NCBI GenBank assembly: GCA_024516035.1
Contig: CM044964.1
Coordinates: 8,873,736-8,937,735 of the forward strand
Length of the DNA: 64,000 nt
Reading direction: 5' to 3'
Source of the DNA: Bactericera cockerelli
Taxonomy: Eukaryota > Arthropoda > Insecta > Hemiptera > Triozidae
Position numbers and translations under genes: made by a program
Shown: piece by piece, positions 54,001 to 63,365 of the stretch
Position numbering within the stretch: position 1 is the first letter of the stretch
Layout: each line of letters starts with the position of its first letter
The notes under the pieces: generated by a model
What the model saw: only the letters and a program-made list of their open reading frames with translations
What the model was told of the DNA's origin: nothing
Databases searched by the model: none

Positions 54001-57000
54001 CAGAGCCTGGCGGCCCAGCCTCGCCTTCGTGCACTGCTTGACGAGCAACGCGTCCTGCCGCATGATGCTCTTCTTGTCCCGGATCTGTTGGGCGAGCTCC
54101 TTGATCTCCAGCAAGGTCTGGTCGTACTCTATCTTGGGCACCGCGTAGTAGCCCGCCTCCTCCCTCGCCGCCTCCTCCTTCTCCAGCTCGTCCAGTTTCT
54201 GGAAGATATAATAATAATAATAACACTCTTTAGTGGAAGTTAACCACCAGGCGAGGTTAATGCTCAAAGCATTTTCTACCATCTAACCCTCAGAGTCTTA
54301 TTATTATGTGGTCACAAACTAAAATTAATGAGGAAAAATTCATGCACTGGGTGGGTTTCGAACCAATGGATCCCTGCGCTACCTGGATTACCAGACTAGC
54401 GCGTTAACCACTTGACTACCAGTGAAGAAATTTATTTATTTATTTATTTAGAAACTCTTTATTAGCAGAACATATATATACCTATACAGACAAACAATGG
54501 TAAAAATTAAATATAAAATTGACAGTATTAATAATATAAACAAGAAAAAAATAAATAAAATATATACATATGTCCTAACTAAAGGGCGAGGTTATTGCCT
54601 ATGGCAATCTCTTCCACCCAACCCTTATATTTCCATTGGAAGAAATATTTTATTTGTAAGGTGTTTGTTATGTTGTTTTGTGTAAAAATAAAGATTATCG
54701 AAATAATTTGAACATAGAACTAATTTACCCTTACCTCTTTTTTAACTTTAAATTTAATATTGTGTATGTACATTTTTGTATTCCATATTCAGAATAAAAC
54801 TTATTATTATTAGTATTCTACACATCAAAGTTTTTCTAGTCCTACATCAATTTTTTTCAGTCCCTTGAGTTCTTCTTTATCTAGGTGCGACAGTATTACA
54901 TTGAATAATATTTTATTGTTATTACCTTTTTTTATTTAAAAAAGGTAGTTGTGCCCCGGAACCGCTTTCGCATTACTTCAGGGCACTTTACCTTTACATC
55001 CATGCCATTCCGGAAACGGAAAATTTCGGTCAGAAATTTCCGCTCCGGCCGGGATTCGAACCCGCAACCTCCGGGTCAGTAACCAATGCTCTTAACCACT
55101 GATTACTGTTATTACCTTGAAGATGTCCGGATCAATGTAGTCCGCAATGTTGACTCCCTCGAGGAACTCCGGGATCACGTCGTACTTCATCTCCTCCGGC
55201 AGATCGTAGTTCTTGTTCAGATCCAGCACGTAGTCGTCTCCCATCTCCTCTTCAATGTGTCTCTCCAGCTTCCTCTTCACTCCCCGGGCCCGCTCTTCCT
55301 TCCTGGCCAGAGCCGCCTCTGCAGATGAGTAAAAGATAAGACAGAGTAAGGACCAAATTATGGAACAGAATCAAAGTTCAGCCAGACGTACCATTAACAC
55401 ATACACGACCGGCACCATTTTCAGTGTATGTACGCATGGGACCGCTATATCTGAGCATATCTGACCTCCTGGGACCGAAAAACCCGCGTGGAGAGTAAAA
55501 TTATACAGGGGTATAGAGTATATTTTTATACTAAAACATAGGAATAGGTGTCCCACCGGTGGGACAAGCAGGTTTGAAATCAAGAAGGTCACTTGTCCGA
55601 CCGGTGGGACAACCGGTCCATTGCGTACATACTCACTTGTCCCACCGGTGGGACAACCGGTCGTGTATGTGTTAAGGTGGAGTTTCAACCAATCACAGCG
55701 TACTATAGCCCGAGTTGAGGTATGGTTGGGTTTATCTTAACTTTAATCCTGTTAGATACATTTACTCGTACAGTCGGAATAAATGTGACAGATTTTAAAG
55801 TAAGATCTCAACCAATAAAGCAACTTTGTCCAGATTACATAATTATGATTGTAAACAAACTCTACATTGTGATAAAGCCATGGCTATGTTGAGTTTTGTT
55901 TAACCAATTTAGACGGATCACTGATAATGGTTACCTATCTGTGATGCAAAAAAAAAAAAAAAAAAAAAAAAAATGCTCAAAATAAAATAAAAGGTAAAAA
56001 ATAACCTTGAATGGTCTGAAAAAAAGTGGAGTGGTGCCTGTACTTTTTGTGTCATTCAAAAATATTCTAAAATATTTTTCATTTAAATTGAAAAACTGAC
56101 ATAGTTGACTAAAATTTGTCTACAGGTATATTTTAACCTCCTGAAGTGGCTTGTTGAATTTTTTTTCTTCAAATATCAAAAAGAAGCAAATGTTGATCAG
56201 TTTACTGAAAGAAAAATGGTACCAACTAATTCACATGAGAGGTTAGCATTTCCAGTGTAACCTAGACTTGATGTTAGTTTAATGTGGACAGTTGGTGTGA
56301 TTCCCATCAGATGGAGATTGAAACCCTCATATTGAAACCTGATCATTATGTTGATCCTAAAATCAAGTGATAGGACAGGGAAGTAACTTGGACATTGTAC
56401 TAAGGAAGTAACTTGTCTTTCCCGGTAGCTCAGTGGTAAAGGTGGCACTCTGTGAATCCAGGGGTTCCAGAGGTCGCGGGTTCGAAACCCAGCCGGGACA
56501 TGACAAGTTATCCTTGCATTTATGATTTTTACCACATAATAATACGTCTTGGGATGGGTCTTAATAGTCCTAATCGGGCAGTATAAAGAAGGCAATATTA
56601 TTATTATTTCAGTGTTTACAAAAACCTTCCGCGACCGTGATTTGACTTTATATATGATTTATGCCTTTTTAACAACAAAAATGTTAAAGAAAAAAAAAAA
56701 AAAAAATAGAAATAGCTGATTATTACTGTTAACAATATGTCTTCAATGAACTAAATCGTTTATAGATAGTATAAACGAGTTAAGTATAGCATTTTTATCT
56801 TGAATACAAAATCTTCCACCTTATTTTTGATAAGTTACCTGGTATACAGGGTGGCCTCTCCTTCTTATCTCGAGGTGCAGGCATGGCCACACGCAGTCTG
56901 TTCAACACATTGTCCACTTTCTTGGCTCTCAACTTATTTTCCACCCTGTATGCAAGCAGAGTCTCACATGCTGTCTGTTTCACTTCCATCACACCCTGTT

Positions 57001-60000
57001 GATATGAAAACTCTCTTTTTAACATGTAAAATCGCGATTTGTATAAATGGACATGAAGTCTGTAAAATAATAATAATAATAATAAAAAAAAAAATAGTAT
57101 TAAACAGAATAAAGATTCCAAACTTGAGGGCCATTCTTCGCTTACCTTAGTTGAAATCTTTTTTTTTTTTGTAATTTGGCACTAAATTTTAATGAAGTGG
57201 TGGTAGATATTATAATGTTCATTTTCCACTATGAAAAAATTCCACATTACATAGTATTAGATTACAAACAACAGTTTGTGTGTTGTTCAAATTTATGACT
57301 TCTGTTCCAAAAAAGTTCTTGTCTAGAATTACATCTACATTGGGTTACTTCAAAGAACAATAGAAGCCTAGAAAATGTCAACAGACAAGAAATTTCAAAT
57401 CTCCAGATATTTTAAGCATGGTACAGGTAGAAAAAACAACAACAACAAAAATTAAAAAAATTAAAATAAACCCTTTAGTGGAAGGTCACTAGGCAAGATT
57501 AATTCATTTTCTTCTACCTAACCCCAGAGTGCTACTATTATGTACCTTGTCATATACTCAAATAAATGAGGAAAAATTCATGCACTCGGTGGGATTTGAA
57601 CCAATGGATCCCTTCTCTACCTGGATAACCAGACTGGTGCCTTAATCTTTTGACTACCAATAATCATCAAAACCCACCTCATCAGTGAGCATTGACATGG
57701 ACATCAGGGGAGTCTCCAGCTCATCAAACACCTCCAGCAATTCCTTCTTCTCCGGCGCAAGCTCTTCCATGGATACAATGTCCGTTTTGGTGGCCACAAC
57801 TAGGAGAGGCTGTGAATAGAATTGAGAAAATAAAACATAAATATGAAAAAAAAAAAAACAGAAAATATATAAATATTAAAAAATATTTCAAACCTAATTA
57901 TGAAAGTAAAAATAACACAGAGTTTTGACCACGGGAACCTGTAAATATCTAAACTTATTTTAAAAACATCCAGTATAATGTATAATCAAGTGTTCATATA
58001 AGCAAGGTTCATGAAATTAGGCTTCTACTGTATTTATGATTATTTTTTTTATTCAGTATTTTATTACCAACCTTATTGTTGAACAAGGGTCGAATTGACT
58101 GAAAAAGTCCAATCTGTTCTTTGATTGAGTGTCCACACTGCTCTGATATGTCAACAAAGTAGAGCACGGCAGCTCGCAAATGAGCCAGAGCTGTCACAGC
58201 TTGCATCTCTATGATGTTACGTTCCTCAAGTGAGTGATCTAGAATTCCTGGGGTGTCAATGACTTGCCAGCGAAGGTACTTGTAGTCAGTGTGACCTACA
58301 TACAGGGACTTGGTGGTAAATGCATATGGCTGAACTTCAACATCAGCACGGGTAATCTGGGAAAATGAGTTATAGATTTGGTCGTTATTAGCAGAAAAAA
58401 TTCATATAAAAAAACAATATATAACAATAGCAATTTAGCCTGCCATTCTATCATAATGGACAGTTTAAGATGTCATTTTTCACACAGATTGTTCCATGCA
58501 ATCCAAAGAGGAAATGCTGCAAGTGTTTTCTCAGGTTTACTTAAGGGTGATCATTAAGAATATTTTAAGATTATGATCAAGTCTGATACAGGTTTCTTAC
58601 CTTGTTCAGAAAACTGGATTTGCCCACATTGGGGAAACCACAGATGATAATAGTCCGAGTGAATGGGTCAATGCTAGGGAGACGGGACAAGTGTTGACGG
58701 ACCTGCTCTAAGTACTCCAAGTTTGATGCCTGCCGTTTCATGATTGTAGCCATTCTGAGGGAAAATAATTAGAGGAAGCAATGTTGAAGTTTGAATCCAC
58801 TGTACAATAATGTGATTATATTGTCAGTCACAATAGTAATGTTTCTACTCCATAAATGAAAAATATCTAATAATTTTTCAAGTGTGGATTCACAATTCTT
58901 ATAACTATTTATTTATTTTAGATAGAAGAGAAGATCTACAAGAAGATATTTTTTGTTTGTTGATATACAGTGCTTGAAAGTTAGCATGTGTCACATGTGT
59001 GCTGATACTACAGATCTTGAACTATTTTTCTTAAAAAAAACAACTCACCTTCCAAGAGCTGCCTTCTTAAGCTGTTTACATCTGTAAAGAGAGTCAGCAT
59101 ATTTCATGAGCCTCAAATAATCTTTGGCTACATTGTCAATGAGATGTCTAGCTTGATTCAACTGTCCCAGACCCAGCTTGTAATGGTCTTTGTCATAGAG
59201 AATATTCATCAAGTCAGCATAGAATGGATGAATGTTGTCAAGCTTCGGAAACTCCTGAATGATTTGTGACAGACGTTCATGAAAGTTGCTCTGGGTATAT
59301 TTGATTTTTCTCATGTAGAAGGATCGGATTCGTGATATTTTATACTGCTTATGAATAACTGTTGGAGTTTTCCTCTGAGTTTTGGACAGCATAATGTCCA
59401 CAAATTCCTAGAATTGCATCATAAGACATGTCAATAAGGTACAGAAGAGTAGAATTGGAGCTTAAAAATACCAAGATATCCAAATGTTCTAAGCCAGCAT
59501 TGATGGCACGTTCAATGCACCAGTTCTTTTAGGATCACCAAAGTTAGGAACACCAATGTCAAGCTAGATGAAGACTTCATGATGCTCGCATTCCAGCCTA
59601 AAATTTGGGTGCCTACCAGGTTGGTGAGTTCCCTGCAAATGAAGGGTAACACCCCCATTATGATATGACCATGAAGTTGAAAGTGACTTGAACCCAAATT
59701 AAAAAAAAAAAAACATATCTGCTAAAACTGTCTGGTCATTATTTGATTAATTTTTTTTTTTATTATTAATTACCGATTGGTGGGGAATTACATTGGGCCG
59801 TATTCATAGAAAGAAGCAAGAGCATTTCCTTTTTGAGATTTATCCTCCTGAGACCTGATTGTGCTTTTAAAAGTACATAAGACAACTTCACTTCACACTA
59901 CTATATTCTCTCAAAAACCGTCGGGATTTTTTGAAAATTCCATGTTCTTTTAAAAGTATGACAGGTCTTAATCAGTACTTTCTGGAATACATGCCGAGGA

Positions 60001-60450
60001 CTCAAGCAGTATCTTATGTACTTTAAAAGTACATTCAGGTCTAAATCAGTACTTTCAGGAAAACATGCCCAGGTCTCAGGAGGATAAATGGTACATAGAT
60101 ATTCATTGAGCTGACCTTTTCCTTTTATTTATAGCTCATCCAACTTACAACATGGAGCAGCTAATTGTGAGCTAATGGAAATGATCATGAATACAAAAGA
60201 GAGCAAATGCTTTTTCACCACTGCTTTTTCCTTCAGACCTTTTCTTTTATTTCTTGCTTTTGCTCACGAGCATTTGCTAATTGCTTATTTTTTAATTCAG
60301 CCCATTATTACAGTTCACATTCATTGATGTATTAAGGATCCCTGGATAACAGAAATTTAGAGCAAGATTTCCGAAAACACGTCCAACTAGCTTTATACGT
60401 ACCTTAGCCGTTGGGACCACGGCTATTTTCTTGAAGTTGTACATAGGCAT
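38882..60450 (-). CDS. NOG1: NOG1 / GTPBP4, nucleolar GTP-binding protein 1 (ten exons)
   Basis: Exons, in order on the - strand: 60450-60403, 59407-59049, 58754-58601, 58356-58072, 57809-57678, 56995-56839, 55318-55116, 54198-53985, 40641-40435 and 39054-38882. They sum to 1932 nt (643 aa; human GTPBP4 is 634), and all phases agree with GT/AG introns. N terminus [16 protein letters not shown] is the family signature; the [15 protein letters not shown] helical region follows; G1 GFPNVGKS (175-182), G3 DTPG (221-224), G4 TKTD (289-292; usually NKxD), [19 protein letters not shown], and the C-terminal [15 protein letters not shown] tail. NOG1 is an Obg-family GTPase that binds pre-60S particles in the nucleolus. 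Intron 8 (40642-53984) is 13.3 kb and holds most of the repeats. Probably a functional housekeeping gene. Confidence 0.96.
39100..39230 (+). mobile_element. Retroelement 3'-end tail fragment
   Basis: TTACCATTATTTGTCTGTAT then TTCTACCTACTAATAAAGAG and an AAATAAATAAA tail; only the distal part of the GGTGGAAGAGATTGCC family, in NOG1 intron 9. Confidence 0.65.
39467..39640 (-). mobile_element. SINE family C copy
   Basis: TTTTTCCTCACGAGGTATGA then GGGAATCGAACCCAGGTCAC: family C read on the - strand, in NOG1 intron 9. GTCGCTGCTT and AAGCAGCGAC around 39479-39505 form a small hairpin. Confidence 0.75.
39641..40434. other. NOG1 intron 9, right part
   Basis: Contains the GGTGGAAGAGATTGCC retroelement 3' end at 40062-40215 (+) and an A run 40393-40411 near the donor of exon 9. 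Otherwise unremarkable. Confidence 0.6.
40435..40641 (-). CDS. NOG1: NOG1 exon 9
   Basis: 207 nt, acceptor CCCCGCAG, donor GTATGT. Encodes the GC-rich, Arg/Ser-rich low-conservation linker ([14 protein letters not shown] to RVTPRDQSG). Markedly more GC-rich than the surrounding introns. Confidence 0.9.
40669..40870. repeat. 102-bp direct tandem duplication in NOG1 intron 8
   Basis: GATGGTGGATAAAAATGGTT through the CCTCCTGAGACCTGGGCATG and CCGAAAA.ACTGATTTAGA segments is present twice (from about 40669 and 40771), nearly identical. It starts 28 bp upstream of exon 9 on the gene strand and includes the outer end of the MITE described next. Confidence 0.8.
40831..41940. mobile_element. CCTCCTGAGACCTG MITE interrupted by a TA MITE
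   Basis: The left end CCTCCTGAGACCTGGGCATG and right end CAGGTCTTAGGAGGAT bracket sequence matching the uninterrupted copy at 59841-60086 (shared ACTTTTAAAAGTACAT, CTCAAAAACC-like and AGTACTGATT segments). It is split by the element at 40894-41762. Confidence 0.75.
40892..41764. mobile_element. TA-flanked long-TIR MITE (mariner-like), nested
   Basis: The element 40894-41762 starts TACAGGGTGGGGCAAAAG and ends in the reverse complement, with TA on each side. The arms are long (roughly 270 bp or more with mismatches), and a second, diverged copy of the arm motif (GTCTGGAAACCCCTGAATA) lies inside at 41191, so the element is itself partly duplicated. No transposase. Confidence 0.85.
41941..42161. 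other. Spacer with a MITE-like fragment
   Basis: TCCCTATCTTACACAGTACG, then CAATCCGTGACTGAGCGCCA, is shared with 37208-37250; a related reverse-oriented fragment is at 53085-53135. An old MITE family of unclear type. Confidence 0.5.
42162..42546 (+). repeat. 5' LTR
   Basis: 385 bp, TGTTATATCCCAG to GGGTCTCCCTCA. Near-identical to the 3' LTR. AATAAA occurs at about 42429-42440. Confidence 0.93.
42547..42884 (+). pseudogene. gag remnant: last knuckle region only
   Basis: The frame ending in TAA at 42882-42884 shows a partial knuckle ([10 protein letters not shown]) and a complete CCHC knuckle [14 protein letters not shown]. Only ~340 bp remain between LTR and stop; matrix and capsid regions are missing, so the copy cannot package itself. 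Confidence 0.8.
42912..44156 (+). pseudogene. pol part 1: protease and reverse transcriptase, then truncated
   Basis: Protease motif [10 protein letters not shown], a linker, then RT with [40 protein letters not shown] and the catalytic [20 protein letters not shown] carries Asp and Gly where the family usually has PFGLKNAP.., likely damaging. Soon after the catalytic motif, near 44128, homology jumps, in a different frame, to the end of integrase. Confidence 0.85.
44140..44518 (+). pseudogene. Integrase C terminus belonging to block 1
   Basis: [13 protein letters not shown] and YKYPHDR with an acidic end, about 80% similar by eye to the integrase C terminus at 46860-47125. The thumb, RNase H and integrase core between RT and this piece are absent. 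Confidence 0.8.
44521..45295 (+). other. Block 1 3' untranslated-like segment
   Basis: No domain; it follows a stop codon and precedes the RNase H frame. Not obviously similar to the 47126-48104 UTR. Confidence 0.55.
45296..47125 (+). pseudogene. pol part 2: RNase H and integrase with one in-frame TGA
   Basis: RNase H-like start ([44 protein letters not shown]), then integrase with an HHCC zinc region (CLTCKVNK), core HLDTTG, VDQGRSF and GQVERQM (D, D and E residues present) and a [14 protein letters not shown] terminus. The frame is single apart from TGA at 46052-46054. It has no RT of its own. Confidence 0.88.
47126..48104 (+). other. 3' untranslated region before 3' LTR
   Basis: Non-coding, with an A run at 47387-47399. 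No polypurine tract is clear immediately before 48105. Confidence 0.6.
48105..48490 (+). repeat. 3' LTR
   Basis: 386 bp; equals the 5' LTR with one extra C in a C run near 48437. Followed by the TATA duplication (48491-48494). Confidence 0.93.
48541..48748 (+). mobile_element. Retroelement 3'-end repeat
   Basis: GGTGGAAGAGATTGCCATGG family, full 3' segment with TTCTACTAATAAAGAG and an A-rich tail. Confidence 0.75.
50205..50515 (+). mobile_element. SINE family C copy
   Basis: GAGTTAGCGCGCTAGGCATT then GTTCGATTCCCAGCG and the standard body; nearly complete and close to the 17462 copy. Confidence 0.8.
50516..50742 (+). mobile_element. Helentron-like element fragment with terminus
   Basis: GACTGACTGACCACTGACTG start, CAGCCCAAACCGTAAGTCC, and a CCCGCAAAGCGGGCGACAGC hairpin ending CCGCTAGT. 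Shares ~150 bp, inverted, with 22862-23010. The short GACTGACT array and the hairpin next to CTAG support a rolling-circle type. Confidence 0.65.
52606..52741 (-). mobile_element. SINE family A copy
   Basis: Full-length on the - strand, with the head at 52741. Confidence 0.8.
52742..53196. other. Intronic spacer with MITE-like fragment
   Basis: GGCGAAATTAATAGACGTTT then ACCTCTGTGGCG at 53072-53107 matches, inverted, the family seen near 37240 and 42030. Otherwise AT-rich. Confidence 0.5.
53197..53362 (+). mobile_element. SINE family B copy
   Basis: CCGACCTCCGTGGCTCAGTG and GCGGGTTCAAATCCCGGCCG give clear A and B boxes; body to CGGTTCCGGGGCAC. Its 3' end is cut by the TTAA MITE that follows. 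Confidence 0.85.
53368..53677. mobile_element. piggyBac-like MITE, GAGTCC subfamily
   Basis: TTAACACTTTGAGTCC at the left, with the inverted form GGACTCAAATTGTTAA at the right, TTAA at both ends (53368-53371 and 53674-53677), 310 bp. The interior repeats a GGACATGAGTAC motif. No ORF. Confidence 0.85.
53712..53957. mobile_element. piggyBac-like MITE, palindrome subfamily, four palindromes
   Basis: TTAACACTTAGACGACCGG and the inverted CCGGTCGTCTACGTGTTAA ends with TTAA on both sides. One imperfect and three perfect GTGTACCACCGGTGGTACAC palindromes at 44 bp spacing. It ends 27 bp before the NOG1 exon 8 donor side. Confidence 0.9.
53985..54198 (-). CDS. NOG1: NOG1 exon 8
   Basis: 214 nt, acceptor TCTTCCAG, donor GTGAGT. 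Encodes [20 protein letters not shown] through the conserved [16 protein letters not shown], a charged helical segment. Confidence 0.95.
54220..54424 (-). mobile_element. SINE family E copy
   Basis: The - strand head CACTGGTAGTCAAGTGGTTA then CATTGGTTCGAAACCCACCC; the body and tail end close to the exon 8 acceptor (about 22 bp away). tRNA-like folding is suggestive but mismatched. Confidence 0.75.
54427..54626 (-). mobile_element. Retroelement 3'-end repeat
   Basis: The - strand copy of the GGTGGAAGAGATTGCC family; the A-rich tail side is (TTTA) repeats at 54427-54450. Confidence 0.75.
54952..55105 (-). mobile_element. SINE family B copy abutting NOG1 exon 7
   Basis: The - strand B box GGGTTCGAATCCCGGC is present. 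The head lacks its first ~10 nt and the element begins about 10 bp downstream of the exon 7 donor (GTAATAACAG). Confidence 0.8.
55116..55318 (-). CDS. NOG1: NOG1 exon 7
   Basis: 203 nt, acceptor CTGCAG, donor GTAATA (weaker than consensus). Encodes [40 protein letters not shown] and [14 protein letters not shown], the most conserved post-GTPase motifs of NOG1. Confidence 0.95.
55394..55675. mobile_element. piggyBac-like MITE, CCCACCGGTGGG subfamily
   Basis: TTAACACATACACGACCGG / CCGGTCGTGTATGTGTTAA ends with TTAA both sides, 282 bp. The palindrome TGTCCCACCGGTGGGACA occurs at 55550 and 55638, and imperfectly at 55592. A sister of the GTGTACCACC subfamily with a different palindrome. 75 bp upstream of exon 7. 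Confidence 0.9.
55676..56415. other. NOG1 intron 6, part
   Basis: A run 55949-55972; a SINE-like fragment at 56225-56345 with GATTCCCATCAGATGGAGAT. No gene. Confidence 0.5.
56416..56600 (+). mobile_element. SINE family D copy
   Basis: CCCGGTAGCTCAGTGGTAAA then CGCGGGTTCGAAACCCAGCC, body TTTATGATTTTTACCACATA, ACGTCTTGGGATGGG and a TATTATTATT tail. The most complete copy in the window; - strand frames across it are not genes. Confidence 0.85.
56839..56995 (-). CDS. NOG1: NOG1 exon 6
   Basis: 157 nt, acceptor ATCAACAG, donor GTAACT. Encodes [20 protein letters not shown] and [20 protein letters not shown], the conserved region after the G5 motif. Confidence 0.95.
57122..57471. other. NOG1 intron 5, part
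   Basis: AT-rich, nothing recognised. Confidence 0.5.
57472..57662 (-). mobile_element. SINE family E copy
   Basis: Head ATTGGTAGTCAAAAGATTAA (diverged) then CATTGGTTCAAATCCCACC on the - strand; body as in 54220-54424. It ends ~15 bp from the exon 5 donor. Confidence 0.7.
57678..57809 (-). CDS. NOG1: NOG1 exon 5
   Basis: 132 nt, acceptor TTCACAG, donor GTGGGT. Encodes [20 protein letters not shown] and the MSMLTDE end; TKTD is the G4 base-specificity motif (Thr for the usual Asn, a change that should be checked against relatives). Confidence 0.95.
58072..58356 (-). CDS. NOG1: NOG1 exon 4
   Basis: 285 nt, acceptor TTTCCCAG, donor GTTGGT (GT present but weak). Encodes [20 protein letters not shown] (switch I), [12 protein letters not shown] (G3) and [20 protein letters not shown]. 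Confidence 0.95.
58601..58754 (-). CDS. NOG1: NOG1 exon 3
   Basis: 154 nt, acceptor TCCCTCAG, donor GTAAGA. Encodes [20 protein letters not shown] and the P-loop [16 protein letters not shown]. Confidence 0.96.
59049..59407 (-). CDS. NOG1: NOG1 exon 2
   Basis: 359 nt, acceptor ATTCTAG, donor GTGAGT. Encodes [54 protein letters not shown] and [15 protein letters not shown], the NOG1 N-terminal helical domain that contacts the pre-60S rRNA. Confidence 0.96.
59580..59700. mobile_element. SINE-like repeat fragment in NOG1 intron 1
   Basis: GCAAATGAAGGGTAACACCC and ATGACCATGAAGTTGAAAGT match, with changes, the repeat at 25860-25925 inverted; an A run follows at 59701. Confidence 0.5.
59841..60086. 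mobile_element. CCTCCTGAGACCTG MITE, uninterrupted copy, in NOG1 intron 1
   Basis: TATCCTCCTGAGACCTG / CAGGTCTCAGGAGGATA ends (17-bp inverted repeat) with internal inverted TTTTAAAAGTACAT segments. ~246 bp, no ORF. The same family is broken by a TA MITE at 40831-41940. Superfamily uncertain. Confidence 0.8.
60403..60450 (-). CDS. NOG1: NOG1 exon 1 with start codon
   Basis: ATG at 60450-60448, 48 nt, encodes [16 protein letters not shown], ending before donor GTACGT. This nearly invariant NOG1 N terminus fixes the start; the ATG two codons downstream is not needed. Confidence 0.95.
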
Positions 60451-60664
60451 TTTGAAAAGGTAAAAAAAGTCACTTTATTATGAAAGAAAGTACAAGATTT
60501 CAGCAAATTATTTGCTGATAGAAACCACGTTTTTCACGTGTTCCCTTGAAGAGAAATATTCCAAAAAATATTTTTTGTTTACTTTTCTCAAGGATCTTAT
60601 AACAAAGCAGTATACAAGCACTAGGAAGAAAGTGTGACCTAAGATTTTCAACTTCCGCCATTTT
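60451..60664 (-). promoter_or_regulatory. Presumed NOG1 5'UTR and core promoter
   Basis: On the gene strand AAAATGGCGG lies at 60664-60655, about 205 bp upstream of the ATG. It resembles the YY1-type AAnATGGCGG element commonly near transcription starts of translation and ribosome genes. That link is inference; no TATA box is convincing. Confidence 0.35.
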
Positions 60665-63365
60665 ACCAGTGATTTTTACCTTATCAGCTTATATATATAA
60701 AAACTTGTGATTTTTAAGTTTAAGAATTTAATTTGCTAAAAAAATCACTAATAATATACAGTTAGCATAAATTATCATCGCACCACTTGTATCTCGAGAA
60801 CCTGTCAAGTTATCAACAGGCCGTAAAGTGTTTGGATACTTGCTCATATGGAATTTGGGGATTTATTTTGGGTGCAAAATTTTTAATCTGCGCCTGACCA
60901 TGAAGGCTTTCCATTATTTTCACTCTCATAATCTTCAAATCTCCCTTTCAACTGTCACACAATTACATCTCTGTATTTGTGACTTAATTTTTTCTTTAGA
61001 TACACGATAAGCCGTCCTTGCTTATGTTAATTACTTATTCACACCTATAGAGGTCCATCTATGATCCTAAAAATCCATCCTCTCAAAATATTGCAACCCG
61101 TTCCACACAGCTCGTCGGTATATTTTATTAGTGGGTTTCGACGTAGATGGGGCCCGGAGAGTATTTGTGGTCACCCTGTAGACTTTATTTGTCTCAATCT
61201 CAAAAATAATTCTAAATTAACTACTTGCCATTACCTCCTTGAAAAAAGGGGGTTTCCCGGGAAAATTTAAATTTTCTTATCAATATTTTTTTATGTAAAA
61301 AACACAAAAATGATATCAAAGGCTCTGATGTTTATTGGCAATTAAAATAACTTCATTAGGACTTAGGGCTATTAGTTACATGCCAAAATCCCCTACATAC
61401 ATTTGACTTGATATCTGACGCCGAGGAACTATTATTTTATAGCCAAAAATTTTATGGCTAGAAGTTCTACCAAACAAAAAAATTAAAGGAAACCTAAGTA
61501 CTCTGTCTCAGTTAATAATGGAATAATTAGACCAAGACCCCCCTCTAGAGATATGTAGTAAGTTATCTAGTTTAATTTTTTTCTCAAATCGAAATTTTCA
61601 TAGTTAGATTTTTTTCTTGGTATATTTCTCATTTTGCATTCAGTTGATTATCATAGACCTAGCCTTTTTTAAGGGTGCTGCCACCAATAATAAAGTCTAT
61701 TCTTATATATTCAGGGGGTGAGAAAAGTCTTTGAACACCTTTTTTTCCCTAGAACAAAAAAAGACAATACAACTTGCAATTTTCATCATTGTTATTCAGT
61801 GTATTGATTTTTTTCATGGGCAACTAAATTTTTTCCTCTTCAGGGAATGATGGATGTTCATCAACTTTTTTAATAAGTGGGATGACTCCTTAATTTTTAT
61901 TTTGATATTTGAAATGTACTTCAAATTCTACCTATCAACCCCTCACTTGATCCTTAGAACCAACAGATCTTTGATGTACCCAGCAGAATAATGCATTTTT
62001 CTTTGGCTTAAAAGTGTTAAAACATAGAGTGTGATACATCAAATCAGTGTAATCTAAGAAAGAAAATTTAAAGTGACATTAATTTACAACTTTCGGAAGC
62101 TGTCATTCTTTGTTGTTATTGAAAAGATGAATATCTTTTGATTTCACCAAAGTATTTTTTAAAATGGAGTTGATCAATAAACAAATTCAAAAGTGGGTCA
62201 TTCCATTTAAGATTTTAAATTTATTCCAACCCTTGCCACCAACAATGGGCACCAATTCCATAATTTGGATGCCAACCAAAATGCATTGATCTAGAAAAAT
62301 TACCTAAATAAAAAATTCTGAAAATTGAAATAAGTAAATTAAATTTTAATCTTCCTAAGACTGTAGACAAAGTTCCAGCTTTCTATCTTTAAATGTTAAA
62401 AACATTAAAATGAGGGGTAGTCCTTTATAAACAGACTCTATGATACATCTAAACAGATTTTATAAACAGACTCTATGATACATCTGAAGATCAAAATAGG
62501 CTATCCAAAACATTAATATAAATAATTATATTTCTGCAGAAGATAGTTCAGAACATTTTTATCGGAAGATGTACTTACATAATTAAAAACTCAATTTGAA
62601 GGTTGTTTGAAAAGGAAAGTATTGGCTTTTTTCAATGTTGGTGGACCCTGTTTAGAAGCCCTTGAAAACATTGTCAAAATGAAAGTAATGTGATGTGGAA
62701 TTGATAAAATCATAGAATTATGTAAATATCATAAAAATACAAATTATCTTTAGTAATATTATGCACTTACTTTCAGTCATATTTTTCAGTAACACATATT
62801 TTTTTCTTTTGAAATTTGACAGCTCCTAGAAGGAAGGGGAATCATTTTTCAAGATTTTTTGTTGTGGAACCCACCTAAATTGTACCCACAGGAATGGGCT
62901 CTTGAATTATTGTCCATACATTTATTTACACCCCCTGTTTATTACATATTATAATTAGATGTGAAATAACAATTGAATAAGTGTCTAGAAAAACTATCTA
63001 TGTTACAAATTTTTGAAATAGTTTTTTCTTGAAATTAATGATTTGAAAGGGTTTAGAATACAAAGCTTCAATTTTTTATTGTAAAAATGTTTACAAGGCC
63101 CTGTCTTAAAAACGTTTTTTCACCAACAAAAAATTGAAGTTATGTATTCTAAACACCTCTCATTTTATTATTATTATAATGTATTTTCAAATATAAACTG
63201 TTTCCAAATTTTTTATCATAATATATTGTCTTTCAAGACATGTATGTATTCAATTATTAATAATTCTAATATTTTATTAAGGTTTATAATATTAATTTTT
63301 TTTTTTTTTGGCTGGTACCGTCCACACCATGTGGTTATAAAGTAAAATGTAGTGTTATATTTCAA
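60665..63365. other. AT-rich stretch upstream of NOG1, no gene recognised
   Basis: Only short frames without domains. A 25-bp direct repeat (ATAAACAGACTCTATGATAC plus ATCT) is at 62426 and 62462. No SINE or MITE family from this window is obvious here, unlike the rest. Confidence 0.55.
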
